In this document: positions 46,684 through 54,496 of the stretch, in pieces
Position numbering within the stretch: the first letter of the stretch is position 1
How the letters are laid out: each line of letters starts with the position of its first letter
Origin: Gp7-AA6 sp036001245
GTDB lineage: Bacteria; Acidobacteriota; Thermoanaerobaculia; UBA5066; Gp7-AA6
Reading direction: 5' to 3'
Length of the DNA stretch: 64,000 bases
Assembly (NCBI GenBank): GCA_036001245.1
Contig: DASYUL010000049.1
Location: 128,788-192,787 of the forward strand
Position numbers and translations under genes: made by a program
Notes under the pieces: model-generated
Databases searched by the model: none
What the model saw: only the letters and a program-made list of their open reading frames with translations
Told to the model about the DNA's origin: nothing

Positions 46684-47810
46684 CGGAGAGCTTCGACGCC
46701 GTCGTCGTGGGTGCCGGGCCCGCCGGCTCCTCGGCGGCGGCGGTGCTCGCCGATCGCGGCCGCTCCGTCCTCCTCCTCGAGAAGGACCTCTTTCCGCGGC
46801 ACAAGGTCTGCGGGGAGTTTCTATCCGCCGACGCGCTGCCGAGCCTCGACCTCATCGGCGCACGTGAGGCGGTGGAGAGCGCCACGGCAGAGCGCATCAC
46901 CCGCGGCGTCCTGCATCTGGCGTCGGGGGGGGCCGTCACCTTTGCGCTCCCCGCGCCGGCCATCGGGCTTTCGAGGTTTCGCCTCGACGATCTGCTCTCC
47001 CGGCGCGCGCGCGACGCCGGCGCGGACGTGAGGTTCACCGCCCGCGTCGTCTCCACCGAGCCCGCGGGAGACGTGTTTCGCCTGCGCTTCACGCACCGCC
47101 AGTCCGAGCGGGAGGCGACGGCGCGCGTCGTGATCGGCGCGTGGGGTCGGTGGGATGCGCTCGACCGCGCGATGGCGCGGGGATTCCTCGGCCGGCGCGC
47201 GCGTTTTTTCGGATGGAATAGGGACTTCGGCGGAAACTCGGACCTCCTCGCCGGACGCGTCCACCTCTATCTCTTCCCCGGCGGTTACTGCGGTCTCTCG
47301 CGCGTGGAAGGCGGCGCGGTCAACCTCGCGGGAGTCGTTTCCGAAGAGGTGTGGAAGCGCGCCGGCGGCGGCTGGACGGCGGTCGTCGATGGGGCGCGCA
47401 GCGGCAATCCCGCCCTCGAGGCAGACCTCGCGAAGCTCCTGCCCGGTCCGATCGGCTTTCTCGGAACCGGCCCCGTCTTCTTCACGCGCAAGCCGCCGGT
47501 GGAGAACGGCCTCCTGATGGCGGGAGACGCCGCCGGAGTCATCGACCCGTTCTCCGGCGAAGGCCAGGCCGCGGCGCTCGCGAGCGGCATCCTTGCCGCG
47601 GAGACCGCGGAACGGCTCCTGTCCGGTGAGCTCTCGAGAGAGGAGTGCGCGCGAGCCTACGCGAAGGCCTGGAGAGACCGATTCGGACGCCGGTTCGCCT
47701 GGAGCGCGGTCTTCCGCCGGCTCATGCTGAATCGCTCGATCGGCGCGGTCGCGGGCCGGATCGCGGGCGAGAGGCTCGTGAGGTTCGCCATATCCGCGAC
47801 GCGGCGTTAG
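46680..47810 (+). CDS. FAD-dependent oxidoreductase (geranylgeranyl reductase-like)
   Basis: 376 residues from GTG 46680. N-terminal dinucleotide fold VVVGAGPAGSSAAAVLADRG, the FPRHKVCGEFLS segment of group-2 geranylgeranyl reductase/halogenase-like flavoproteins, and the FAD-contact motif GDAAGVIDPFSGEG. Likely reduces or oxidises the product of the upstream synthase and methyltransferase. Followed directly by a palindromic repeat. Confidence 0.88.
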   Translation: MTESFDAVVVGAGPAGSSAAAVLADRGRSVLLLEKDLFPRHKVCGEFLSADALPSLDLIGAREAVESATAERITRGVLHLASGGAVTFALPAPAIGLSRFRLDDLLSRRARDAGADVRFTARVVSTEPAGDVFRLRFTHRQSEREATARVVIGAWGRWDALDRAMARGFLGRRARFFGWNRDFGGNSDLLAGRVHLYLFPGGYCGLSRVEGGAVNLAGVVSEEVWKRAGGGWTAVVDGARSGNPALEADLAKLLPGPIGFLGTGPVFFTRKPPVENGLLMAGDAAGVIDPFSGEGQAAALASGILAAETAERLLSGELSREECARAYAKAWRDRFGRRFAWSAVFRRLMLNRSIGAVAGRIAGERLVRFAISATRR

Positions 47811-47812
47811 CT

Positions 47813-47873
47813 GGGATCAGGCAGGCATATTGGCGTTTAGGGCTCAAAAATGCCTAACCGCCTGCCTGACCCC
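47813..47873. repeat. GGGGTCA-type inverted repeat 3
   Basis: Arms GGGATCAGGCAGGC and GCCTGCCTGACCCC (13 of 14 bp) with an inner TGGCGTTTAGGGCTCAAAAA region. It lies between convergent genes and touches the stop codon of the minus-strand LolA-like gene. Confidence 0.8.
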
Positions 47874-48607
47874 TAGAGCCCCCTCGCGCCCTCGGGGGTG
47901 AAGAGCTTCGGATCCAGCCGCGCGTTTCGATAGTCGCGGTACTCGAGACGCGTCACGGCTCGCGATGCGGCGCCGAGGAGCTCGCGCACCTCCATCTCCG
48001 CGACGACGGTCTTTCCCGCCTGGCGGCGGAATTTCGTGAAGGTCACGTCGCGCGCCTCCTTGCCCGACGCGAGAAAGAAGCGGACTCGGCACGGTACCTT
48101 CTCCCTCTCGCCGACGGAGAGGAGAACGCGCGGATAGAGGCTTCTCGGCGATTTCGCGGTGAGCTCCAGAACCCGGCAGCTCCGGCCCGCGGCAGTCTCC
48201 GTCTCTGCAGTTTCCTTTGCGACGTAGTCCTCGGAAAAGCGCAGCCGCGCGACGTCGCCGAACGACGCGCCGCCCAGCAGCCGCTGATTCGGGGTGATCG
48301 GCACGGGGTTCCGTGAGCCCGGGACGAGCAGCCACATCCGATCACCGTTCGTCAGGACCTTTCGGCCGCTGTTCTTTCCGCCCCGGAAGACGATGAGGCC
48401 CTTGTCTCGCCCCTTGACGTAGACGTCGAAGTCCGCGCTCCCGGTCTCTTTCCCCGCCACGACCTGGGTCGCGCGCGCCGAGATGATCGCTTCGTCGAAC
48501 GCGTTACGGGTCGCGTCGACCGCCGCGAGGAGGCTCTGGAGGTCCCTCTGCGCCCCAACGGGAAGCGCCAGGAAAGCGAACGCGAGGAGGAGAGCGATCT
48601 TCCTCAT
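47873..48607 (-). CDS. LolA-like outer-membrane lipoprotein-sorting protein
   Basis: 244 residues with a signal peptide (KIALLLAFAFLALPVGAQ). The mature protein follows the LolA/YtpC-like pattern: DFDVYVKGRDKGLIVFRGGKNSGRKVLTNGDRMWLLVPG and a final block PKLFTPEGARGL. Such periplasmic carriers are commonly encoded beside FtsX/LolD-type ABC transporters, as here. It likely moves lipid or lipoprotein cargo between membranes. Confidence 0.85.
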   Translation of the reverse strand: MRKIALLLAFAFLALPVGAQRDLQSLLAAVDATRNAFDEAIISARATQVVAGKETGSADFDVYVKGRDKGLIVFRGGKNSGRKVLTNGDRMWLLVPGSRNPVPITPNQRLLGGASFGDVARLRFSEDYVAKETAETETAAGRSCRVLELTAKSPRSLYPRVLLSVGEREKVPCRVRFFLASGKEARDVTFTKFRRQAGKTVVAEMEVRELLGAASRAVTRLEYRDYRNARLDPKLFTPEGARGL

Positions 48608-48624
48608 GTTCTGTTCAACACTCC

Positions 48625-48693
48625 GGAGTCAACGCTGAATCCCTGAATTCAGCCAGAGCGTTGACCCCAATGCAGCGATGCAGCGTTGACCCT
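48625..48693. repeat. GGGGTCA-type inverted repeat 4
   Basis: Arms GGAGTCAACGCT (48625-48636) and AGCGTTGACCCC (48657-48668), 11 of 12 bp, with an inner GCTGAAT/ATTCAGC hairpin; a third arm copy CAGCGTTGACCCT lies at 48681-48693. It lies between the permease and LolA-like genes. Confidence 0.8.
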
Positions 48694-49915
48694 AGACGTG
48701 CGTCAGCGCGTCGACGATCGGGAGCCGCGAAGCGCGGCGAGCCGGAAACCAGGATGCGACGACCATCGTGCCGACCATCACGACGAGGCCGGCGGCGTAG
48801 GCGAGCGGATAGAGACGCACGTTGATCGGGAGCCCGTGCGTGGCGCCCGGCGGAGGCGGAAGGATGAGCCCGGAGGCGTTCAGGATCGCTCGGACGACGA
48901 GCGCGATGATCGCCCCCGCGATGCAGCCGGCGATCGCCAGCGCCGCGCCTTCCGCGAGGAACATCTTCTGGATGCCGGCAGGGCGCGTGCCGATCGCGCG
49001 CAGCGTGCCGATCTCCCGCGTGCGCTCCGTCGCCGCCATCGTCATGACGATCGCCGCCGAGAGGATGACGATGACGACGAGCACCGCTCCTACGAAGCCG
49101 AAGATGCCGATGTAGAGCAGCTTCACCTGCCGATAGAAGACCGCCAGGTCTTCCCACTTCCGGACCGCCACCGGAAACCCCGCGGCGACGAGCTCCCGCT
49201 CGAGGCGGGGGGCCACGCGACGTTCGTCGACATCCTTCTTCACGAACACGACGAGCTTCGACACCGTCTCGGAAGTCTCCAGAAGGCGGGAAACGAGACC
49301 GATCCCGGCCGCGAGGTAGCGGTCGTTCAGCTCCTTGATCCGAACGTCCACGAGCCCCGAGACGACTCCGTCGACGGCGTTCAGAGACCCCTCCGGCGTC
49401 GTCGCGAGCAGGGTGATCGTGTCGCCGGTCTTGACGCCGAGCGCGGAGGCGAGGCCGGTCCCGAGAACGACGTCCGGTCCGTCGGCGCTCGCGAGGTACC
49501 GCCCGGCGACGACGAGCTCGGCGGCGAGACTCGCCGACTGCTCCGGCTTCGGGTCGACTCCGAGCCCGAGGTAGGGGACGGATTTCGTGCCGTTCGTCGC
49601 GAGCCCGACGAACTCGATTCGCGGCAGGACGGCGTCCACGTCCGGATCCCGCGCCGCGATCGCTCGGGCGCGCCCAGCGTCCTTCAACCCGAACTCGAGC
49701 GTCGTCTCTTCGCTCCGGCTGACGGCGCGCCGGTCGACGATCTGAAGATGACCGACGCTTCGGATCGTGCCCTCCTTCAGTCCTTCGAAGGACTGCGCGA
49801 TGAAGCCGCCCGCGAGGGCGAACGCCGCGAATCCGAAGGCGACGACCGAGCCCATGAGAAACGTCCGCCGCTTCTGACGGACGAGGTTCCTCCAGGCGAG
49901 AGCCCAGGCACTCAT
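48692..49915 (-). CDS. FtsX-like ABC transporter permease (LolC/MacB type)
   Basis: 407 residues from ATG 49915. N-terminal helix (SVVAFGFAAFALAGGFIAQ), a large periplasmic domain, then three C-terminal helices with the FtsX signature TERTREIGTLRAIGTRPAGI. This is the four-helix type VII (MacB/LolCDE) topology. It should pair with the upstream ATPase to drive envelope transport together with the LolA-like protein. The 88-nt gap to the ATPase contains a perfect GGCGCC-TCGAC-GGCGCC hairpin (about 49924-49940). Confidence 0.92.
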   Translation of the reverse strand: MSAWALAWRNLVRQKRRTFLMGSVVAFGFAAFALAGGFIAQSFEGLKEGTIRSVGHLQIVDRRAVSRSEETTLEFGLKDAGRARAIAARDPDVDAVLPRIEFVGLATNGTKSVPYLGLGVDPKPEQSASLAAELVVAGRYLASADGPDVVLGTGLASALGVKTGDTITLLATTPEGSLNAVDGVVSGLVDVRIKELNDRYLAAGIGLVSRLLETSETVSKLVVFVKKDVDERRVAPRLERELVAAGFPVAVRKWEDLAVFYRQVKLLYIGIFGFVGAVLVVIVILSAAIVMTMAATERTREIGTLRAIGTRPAGIQKMFLAEGAALAIAGCIAGAIIALVVRAILNASGLILPPPPGATHGLPINVRLYPLAYAAGLVVMVGTMVVASWFPARRASRLPIVDALTHV

Positions 49916-50003
49916 CTGGTCGCGGCGCCTCGACGGCGCCGGTAGGGAGCAAGCGGCCCTGACGCAACATCCCATGGCGTTTGCGCGACATCGCGGCTGC
50001 TCG

Positions 50004-50714
50004 TCACGTTCGGTCTTCCGTTATCCGACCATCGGTCAGCGAAATCACCCGCTTCGCTCTCTCGACCACCCGCGGGTCGTGCGTCGCGAAGAGGAACGCG
50101 ACCGCTCGCTCTTCGTTCAGGCGCCGCATCAGGTCGAGGATCTCGTCGGCCGTCTTCGAGTCCAGGTTCGCCGTGGGCTCGTCCGCGAACACGACGGCGG
50201 GCCGGTTCGCGAGCGCCCTCGCGATCGCGACCCTCTGCCTCTGGCCTCCGGACAGGAGGTCGGGCCGCACGCCGCGTTTGTCGCCGCACCCGACCGCGAC
50301 CAGCAGCTCGCCGGCGCGCGATCGACGCTCGTCGGCAGGAAGACCCGCGAGCGCCAGCGGGTAGGCGACGTTTTCCTCGGCGGTCAAGACCAGGATCAGG
50401 TTGAAGGTCTGAAAGACGAAGCCGAACCGGTCGCGGCGCAGGTCCGACTTCGCGTTCTCCGAAAGCTTTGCCGCGTCGACGTCGTCCACGAGAATCTCGC
50501 CGACGTCGGGGACGTCGAGCGTTCCGAGAAGGTTCAGGAGCGTCGTCTTGCCCGAGCCGCTCGGTCCCCGGATCGCGATGAACTCTCCGGAATGGACGTC
50601 GAGCGAAACTTCGTGGAGCGCCGGGACGAGCGCTTTGCCGAGGCGGTACGATTTCGAGATCGACCGTGCCGCGAGAAGAGGGGGGTCGGTCCTCGCTCTG
50701 TCCTCGGTTCTCAG
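50004..50714 (-). CDS. LolD-like ABC transporter ATPase (apparent CTG start)
   Basis: All ATPase motifs are present: Walker A GPSGSGKTTLL, Q-loop FVFQTFNLI, signature LSGGQRQRVAIARAL, Walker B VVFADEPT and the switch His in FATHDPR. The first ATG/GTG/TTG in frame (GTG 50489) falls after Walker A and cannot be right. Reading upstream, CTG 50714 lies 7 nt after GAGG, 9 nt after the previous stop, and gives a normal 236-residue protein beginning near RTEDRARTDPPLLAARS. Partner of the FtsX-like permease. Confidence 0.88.
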   Translation of the reverse strand: MRTEDRARTDPPLLAARSISKSYRLGKALVPALHEVSLDVHSGEFIAIRGPSGSGKTTLLNLLGTLDVPDVGEILVDDVDAAKLSENAKSDLRRDRFGFVFQTFNLILVLTAEENVAYPLALAGLPADERRSRAGELLVAVGCGDKRGVRPDLLSGGQRQRVAIARALANRPAVVFADEPTANLDSKTADEILDLMRRLNEERAVAFLFATHDPRVVERAKRVISLTDGRITEDRT

Positions 50715-50723
50715 TCCGAAACC

Positions 50724-51437
50724 TCAGTCTTCGAGAAAGTACTGGACGGTCGTGACGACCCGGACCTTCTTGATCTCGGGCGAGAAGGGGTCGCGGTCCT
50801 GGATGTCGAAGAAGCCCTGCTGCGCGTTGCGGATCGCGCCGACGCGGCTGCCGGAGTCTCGCGCGAACTGCTCGGCGGCCTTCCGCGCGTCCTTCGTCGC
50901 CTCGGCGATCATCGCCGGCTTGATCGCGTCGAGCGCCGTGTACAGGAACGTCGTGTTGTACTCGTAGCTGCGGACGAGCGCGACGCCTTCCCGGATGAGC
51001 TCTCCGGACTGCTGCATGGCGATTTTCACCGGCGTGATTTTTCCGGAGCGCAGCGTCACGGTCTGCTCCGCGACGTAGCGGTCTCCTGCCTCACCGCGCA
51101 TCCGCCCGCCCTGCGCTTCCCGGTCGGTCACGCGGGGCGAAGAGAGGCTGTACTCGGCGGGCGAGAAGCCGCGCGCCTGGAGGAACGCGAAGACCTTCTT
51201 CGCGCTCGCGTCGAGCGTCGTCTGAATCGCGCCCAGGTCGTTGCCGGTCGTCGAGAAGACGATCGGCCACATCGCGAGGTTCGCGGGGACCTCGCGCTCA
51301 GCGAGACCCTTGACCGTGACGTAGCGGTCCGTGGCGCGCGCGGCGAAGAGGCCGCGGCCGATCATGTGACCGCCGCCGATCATGCCCAGGGCGAGGGTCC
51401 CACCGAAAATCAGTGTGGCGAGGGCTTCGTTTTTCAC
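50724..51437 (-). CDS. SIMPL (DUF541) domain protein
   Basis: 237 residues. N-terminal signal or anchor (ALATLIFGGTLALGMIGGGHMI), then the SIMPL domain: DRYVTVKGLAEREVPANLA, a central helix pair (ATKDARKAAEQFARDSG) and VRVVTTVQYFLED at the end. Periplasmic; the family has been linked to oxidative stress tolerance and unknown signalling. It precedes the LolD-like gene. Confidence 0.9.
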   Translation of the reverse strand: MKNEALATLIFGGTLALGMIGGGHMIGRGLFAARATDRYVTVKGLAEREVPANLAMWPIVFSTTGNDLGAIQTTLDASAKKVFAFLQARGFSPAEYSLSSPRVTDREAQGGRMRGEAGDRYVAEQTVTLRSGKITPVKIAMQQSGELIREGVALVRSYEYNTTFLYTALDAIKPAMIAEATKDARKAAEQFARDSGSRVGAIRNAQQGFFDIQDRDPFSPEIKKVRVVTTVQYFLED

Positions 51438-51474
51438 AGCGCGCCTTGCGGCGCGAAGATCATAGCCGGAGCCG

Positions 51475-51852
51475 TTACCTCTCGCTCCGGCGCGCGAGAT
51501 TCCGCCCGGCCGCCGCGCCGGTCGCCAGGAAGAGCCCCGCCCCGAGAAGAAAGAGCGAGAGCGTCAGCGGCAGCGTCAGCCCCGTCGAGGATCGAGCCAT
51601 CCAATCGAGGAGGGAGACCCCCTTCGACCCGGCGAGGACCGCGAGCACACCGGCGGCGAGAGCGAGCGCGATCGAGTGCGCGACCTGGACGGGACGTGCC
51701 GCGCTCCGCCGCGCCTCGAGCGCCTCGAGGAGGCGCGCCTTCCGCCAGAGGATCGACGCGTCCGGCAGGTCCGGCTCCTCCCCGCGCTCTTCGAGTGAAG
51801 CGAGAGCGCGCGCGAGCCGCGTTTCGTCCACCGACGCCTCGGAGCTCCTCAT
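51475..51852 (-). CDS. Small membrane protein coupled to an ECF sigma factor
   Basis: 125 residues. ATG 51852 overlaps the sigma-factor stop (ATGA). An acidic/basic N-terminal 50 residues precede two membrane helices (AHSIALALAAGVLAVLAG and PLTLSLFLLGAGLFLATGA). By position and topology it may be the anti-sigma factor, although no zinc-finger motif is present. Not recognised as a known family. Confidence 0.65.
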   Translation of the reverse strand: MRSSEASVDETRLARALASLEERGEEPDLPDASILWRKARLLEALEARRSAARPVQVAHSIALALAAGVLAVLAGSKGVSLLDWMARSSTGLTLPLTLSLFLLGAGLFLATGAAAGRNLARRSER

Positions 51853-52439
51853 GACAGCACCTCGGGTCCGATCCCTCTCTGTTCCAGGATCTCCGCCAGC
51901 TTCCGTCTCGCGCGGAAGAGCACGACTTTCACGCTCGCTCGCGAGAGTCCGAGCGCCCGGCCGATCTCGCGGTGGTCCAGTCCCTCCACGTACGCGAGCC
52001 AGAGGAGCGCACGCTCACGCGGCTTCAACATCGTAAACGCCCGATCGAGATCCTGCCGTCGGATCGCCGCGGTTTCTTCCCCGGAGTCGACGGTCGACCG
52101 CACCGCTCCGGCCTTCGCGGATGCGGCGCCGCGCCGTCCCGAGTGGCGCCACCAGTCGGCCGCGAGATTCGTCCCGATGCGGTAGAGGTACGCCTTCCAG
52201 TCGCCGCGCGAGGCCGGGACACGCGCACGGCAGAAGCGCAGATACGACTCCTGCAGGAGGTCGTCCGCGAGAGCGCGGTCACCGCAGATCCGCCTGAGGT
52301 ATCCCCACAGCGGACGCGCGGTCTCGCGGTAAAAGCTCTCGAACTCGGCTTGCGTCACGGGCACGACCGCCCGAGAAAAGGATTCGAGGAGGCCGTGCTC
52401 GAGAGGCACCGGGCGATCGAACGCCACATCGACGATCAT
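51849..52439 (-). CDS. ECF RNA polymerase sigma factor
   Basis: 196 residues: region 2 (FESFYRETARPLWGYLRRICGDRALADDLLQESYLRF, then KAYLYRIGTNLAADWW) and region 4 (LKPRERALLWLAYVEGLDHREIGRALGLSRASVKVVLFRARRKL). Followed by a coupled small membrane protein and the SIMPL-Lol genes, which it may regulate (inference). Confidence 0.92.
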   Translation of the reverse strand: MIVDVAFDRPVPLEHGLLESFSRAVVPVTQAEFESFYRETARPLWGYLRRICGDRALADDLLQESYLRFCRARVPASRGDWKAYLYRIGTNLAADWWRHSGRRGAASAKAGAVRSTVDSGEETAAIRRQDLDRAFTMLKPRERALLWLAYVEGLDHREIGRALGLSRASVKVVLFRARRKLAEILEQRGIGPEVLS

Positions 52440-52461
52440 CGAAGCTCTGCTCCTGGAACGC

Positions 52462-52959
52462 TCAAACGAGACCCTCCGCCTCGGGCACCGTCTTCGCGCC
52501 GCGCGTCGGGAGGACGCCCATCGAACGGGCGATGCGGTACGACAGGGCGCTCGATCCCAGATATCCGATGCCGAGCGCCAGCGTGACGCCGCCGACGATG
52601 CGGATGAATTCCTCGACCGCCGTGGCGTAGATCGCGAGCGACAGCAGGAGGACCCCGATGCCGAGGACCGTGAGAACGACTCCGCGCTGCACGGCCGAGA
52701 GGATTTTCGCGCCGACGCCGTTGGGCTCGGAGCCGAGGGCCTCGAGCAGACGCCTGCCCCCCGGCGACTCGGACAGCTCGATGAAATCGCGGCTGGAGCC
52801 GAACTTGTCGAGGACCCGGTTCAGGAGGTCCGATCGAGCGCGGATCGCCAGGGCTCGGCGGCGCGACTCGAGCGCCGCCGTGATGACGGCCCCCAGCATG
52901 TAAATGAAGGCGAGGCCCACGATCATCGGCGGCAGGAAGTCGAGGATCTTGTCGCTCAT
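52462..52959 (-). CDS. Hypothetical three-helix membrane protein
   Basis: 165 residues. N-terminal helix (PPMIVGLAFIYMLGAVITAAL), a charged middle (ESRRRALAIRARSDLLNRVLDKFGSSRDFI), two further helices and a short tail. It leads the sigma-factor group by 22 nt on the same strand and could be a membrane sensor for it. No known domain recognised. Confidence 0.65.
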   Translation of the reverse strand: MSDKILDFLPPMIVGLAFIYMLGAVITAALESRRRALAIRARSDLLNRVLDKFGSSRDFIELSESPGGRRLLEALGSEPNGVGAKILSAVQRGVVLTVLGIGVLLLSLAIYATAVEEFIRIVGGVTLALGIGYLGSSALSYRIARSMGVLPTRGAKTVPEAEGLV

Positions 52960-53022
52960 CGGTGCTCTCCTATTCCACGGGTTACAACGAGCGACGGCCC
53001 CCTCCGGTTAACCGGGACAGCG

Positions 53023-53046
53023 AAAAGGCCGCCTCGCGGCGGCCTT
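53023..53046 (-). terminator. Rho-independent-like terminator after the DUF1579 gene
   Basis: Perfect 9-bp stem AAGGCCGCC / GGCGGCCTT with a 4-nt loop (53025-53046); on the minus strand it runs into TTTTCG. It lies 22 nt after the DUF1579 stop codon. Confidence 0.6.
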
Positions 53047-53068
53047 CCCGGGTGAGTGAGGGCCCATC

Positions 53069-53668
53069 CTACTTCCGGCAGGTCGTCTCCCACGCCGGCG
53101 TCCACTTGCCATCGGCGCCCTGAATCTCGCCTCTGTAAAAAACTTCCCGGTCGCTCTTCTTCGTGAAGGTCGCGCGTTCCTGGAACTTCTTCCCCATCAT
53201 CATGCCTGTGCTGGTCCAGGTGAGGGCGTTGTTCTGCCAGTCCGTGGCGTCGCCTGACGACCAGCCGCCGAAGTTGTCGAGCGCGATCCGGTCCCACTTC
53301 TTCTCGGCGGTGTCGTAGGTCCAGTACTCGTCCGCCTCGACCGGCATCGCGTTCTGCGCGGTCTTCTTTTCCCGGTAGTGCGACACCATCCAGCGGCCGC
53401 CGAGCTCCGACCCGGCCGCGACCGTGGCTTCGGTCGGGTGCGCGGGACCCATCATCGGTGAGGCGAACGCCCGTCCGGAGCAGATCCAGTGACCGGTGAG
53501 CCAGGAGACCTTCGACATCTCGGGCGGCGGCCCCATCGACATGGACGGCATCGCGCCCGACTTCGCGGGCGGCCGGGTGGACATCTTCTTCGCGGCGCTT
53601 TGCCCGAAGCACACCGCGGCGACCAGCACCAGAGCTGCCCCGGCGACGGCGAACGAACGAAATCTCAT
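53069..53668 (-). CDS. DUF1579-like secreted protein
   Basis: 199 residues with a signal peptide (AVAGAALVLVAAVCFGQ), a Met/Pro/Lys-rich linker, then a lipocalin-like DUF1579 domain: WLTGHWICSG, GGRWMVSHY, YWTYDTAEKKWDRIALDNFGG, and KFQERATFTKKSDREVFY. It has a strong Shine-Dalgarno (AAGGAGGT) before ATG 53668 and a TAGCAT box further upstream. Function unknown, periplasmic. Confidence 0.83.
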   Translation of the reverse strand: MRFRSFAVAGAALVLVAAVCFGQSAAKKMSTRPPAKSGAMPSMSMGPPPEMSKVSWLTGHWICSGRAFASPMMGPAHPTEATVAAGSELGGRWMVSHYREKKTAQNAMPVEADEYWTYDTAEKKWDRIALDNFGGWSSGDATDWQNNALTWTSTGMMMGKKFQERATFTKKSDREVFYRGEIQGADGKWTPAWETTCRK

Positions 53669-53783
53669 TTCGACCTCCTTTTTTCGGGCGCGATGCTACT
53701 CCCGCGCTGTGAACGGGAAATGAACGGCCGGGCTCATCTCAGTCGCCGGCGCGCCGGCCGCGAGAAACGGGCGGTCACGCGAC

Positions 53784-53984
53784 TCAGGCAAAAGACTGCC
53801 GGCGATGGTGCTCTTCCCATGCGGGATCGGAAGGCGACCGCCGTTCGAATGCCATCTTCAACCGGTGAAGTCCCGCAGTTGCGAGCGACCCGAAGACGAC
53901 GGAGAGGACGAGCGGCCATGGTCCGTCACCAGTGAAAATGTCGCTGCCCGTTCCACGAATGAGGATCGTCAACAGGAGATTCAT
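53784..53984 (-). CDS. Possible small membrane protein
   Basis: 66 residues from ATG 53984, with one clear helix (WPLVLSVVFGSLATAGLHRL) and a basic/acidic tail. The open frame extends upstream toward tRNA-Sec, and a TTG about 60 nt further upstream would add a second hydrophobic stretch. No recognised family, no clear ribosome site. The rest of the 417-bp region between the DUF1579 gene and tRNA-Sec shows nothing else. Confidence 0.3.
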   Translation of the reverse strand: MNLLLTILIRGTGSDIFTGDGPWPLVLSVVFGSLATAGLHRLKMAFERRSPSDPAWEEHHRRQSFA

Positions 53985-54085
53985 CGCAACGTTCTCGAAA
54001 AATTTGAAGGCAACCGAACCAGCCGACAGACGGGCGATCTTCAAGCCCCGTGCACGCCGGGGACTCGCGATCGAGCGAACGATGG

Positions 54086-54180
54086 CGGAAGCGCATGGGA
54101 ATCGAACCCACCCATCCCGGCAAAACCGGGACGCCAACGGATTTGAAGTCCGCGAGGGCCACCAGACCCCGGGCGCCTCC
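54086..54180 (-). tRNA. selC: tRNA-Sec (anticodon UCA)
   Basis: 95 nt plus an encoded CCA (54083-54085). The 5' end reads GGAGGCGCCCGGGG, the 8-bp acceptor pairs with GCGCTTCC, discriminator is G, and the anticodon loop GGACTTCAAATCC carries TCA (54144-54146). A long extra arm (GTCCCGG-TTTTG-CCGGGAT) and a TTCGATT T-loop complete a bacterial selenocysteine tRNA. It implies UGA recoding in this organism. CATAAT at 54189-54194 (minus strand) is a suitable -10 box. Confidence 0.97.
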
Positions 54181-54209
54181 GCGCGCGGATTATGTCGGAA
54201 AGCGATTCG

Positions 54210-54239
54210 TTGAAGCGCGCGTCGAGCGCGTGCTATTCT
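54210..54239 (+). promoter_or_regulatory. Promoter of tRNA-Ala
   Basis: TTGAAG (54210-54215), 18-nt spacer, TATTCT (54234-54239); the tRNA begins 17 nt later. Confidence 0.5.
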
Positions 54240-54256
54240 GCGCGCCCTCCGACCGT

Positions 54257-54332
54257 GGGGCTGTAGCTCAGTTGGGAGAGCGCCTGAATGGCATTCAGGA
54301 GGTCGACGGTTCGATCCCGTTCAGCTCCACCA
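54257..54332 (+). tRNA. tRNA-Ala (anticodon GGC)
   Basis: 76 nt with encoded CCA. Acceptor GGGGCTG/CAGCTCC, discriminator A, D-arm AGCTCAGTTGGGAGAGC, anticodon stem CCTGA/TCAGG with loop ATGGCAT, T-arm GACGG-TTCGATC-CCGTT. Reads GCC codons. Divergent from tRNA-Sec, 76 nt apart. Its 3' half is repeated at 55329-55377. Confidence 0.97.
54284..54332 (+). repeat. attL-like: 3' half of tRNA-Ala
   Basis: The 49 bp from the anticodon stem to CCA match 55329-55377 at 47 of 49 positions. The copy inside the intact tRNA is the likely original target of an integration. Confidence 0.75.
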
Positions 54333-54496
54333 AGTACGCCGCCAGAAGTCCCTTGCACGCCCGTGGCTCTGCCGAGGTGTGCCTGGATCGAACGGCGACC
54401 TCCGTGGGCGCCCCCCGCTCATGAACGCTCGTCGGAACCTCTCACCCGAGCGAAGCGAGGCTTGGACAGTGCGATCCAGGGGCGGGCGTCAGCCTT

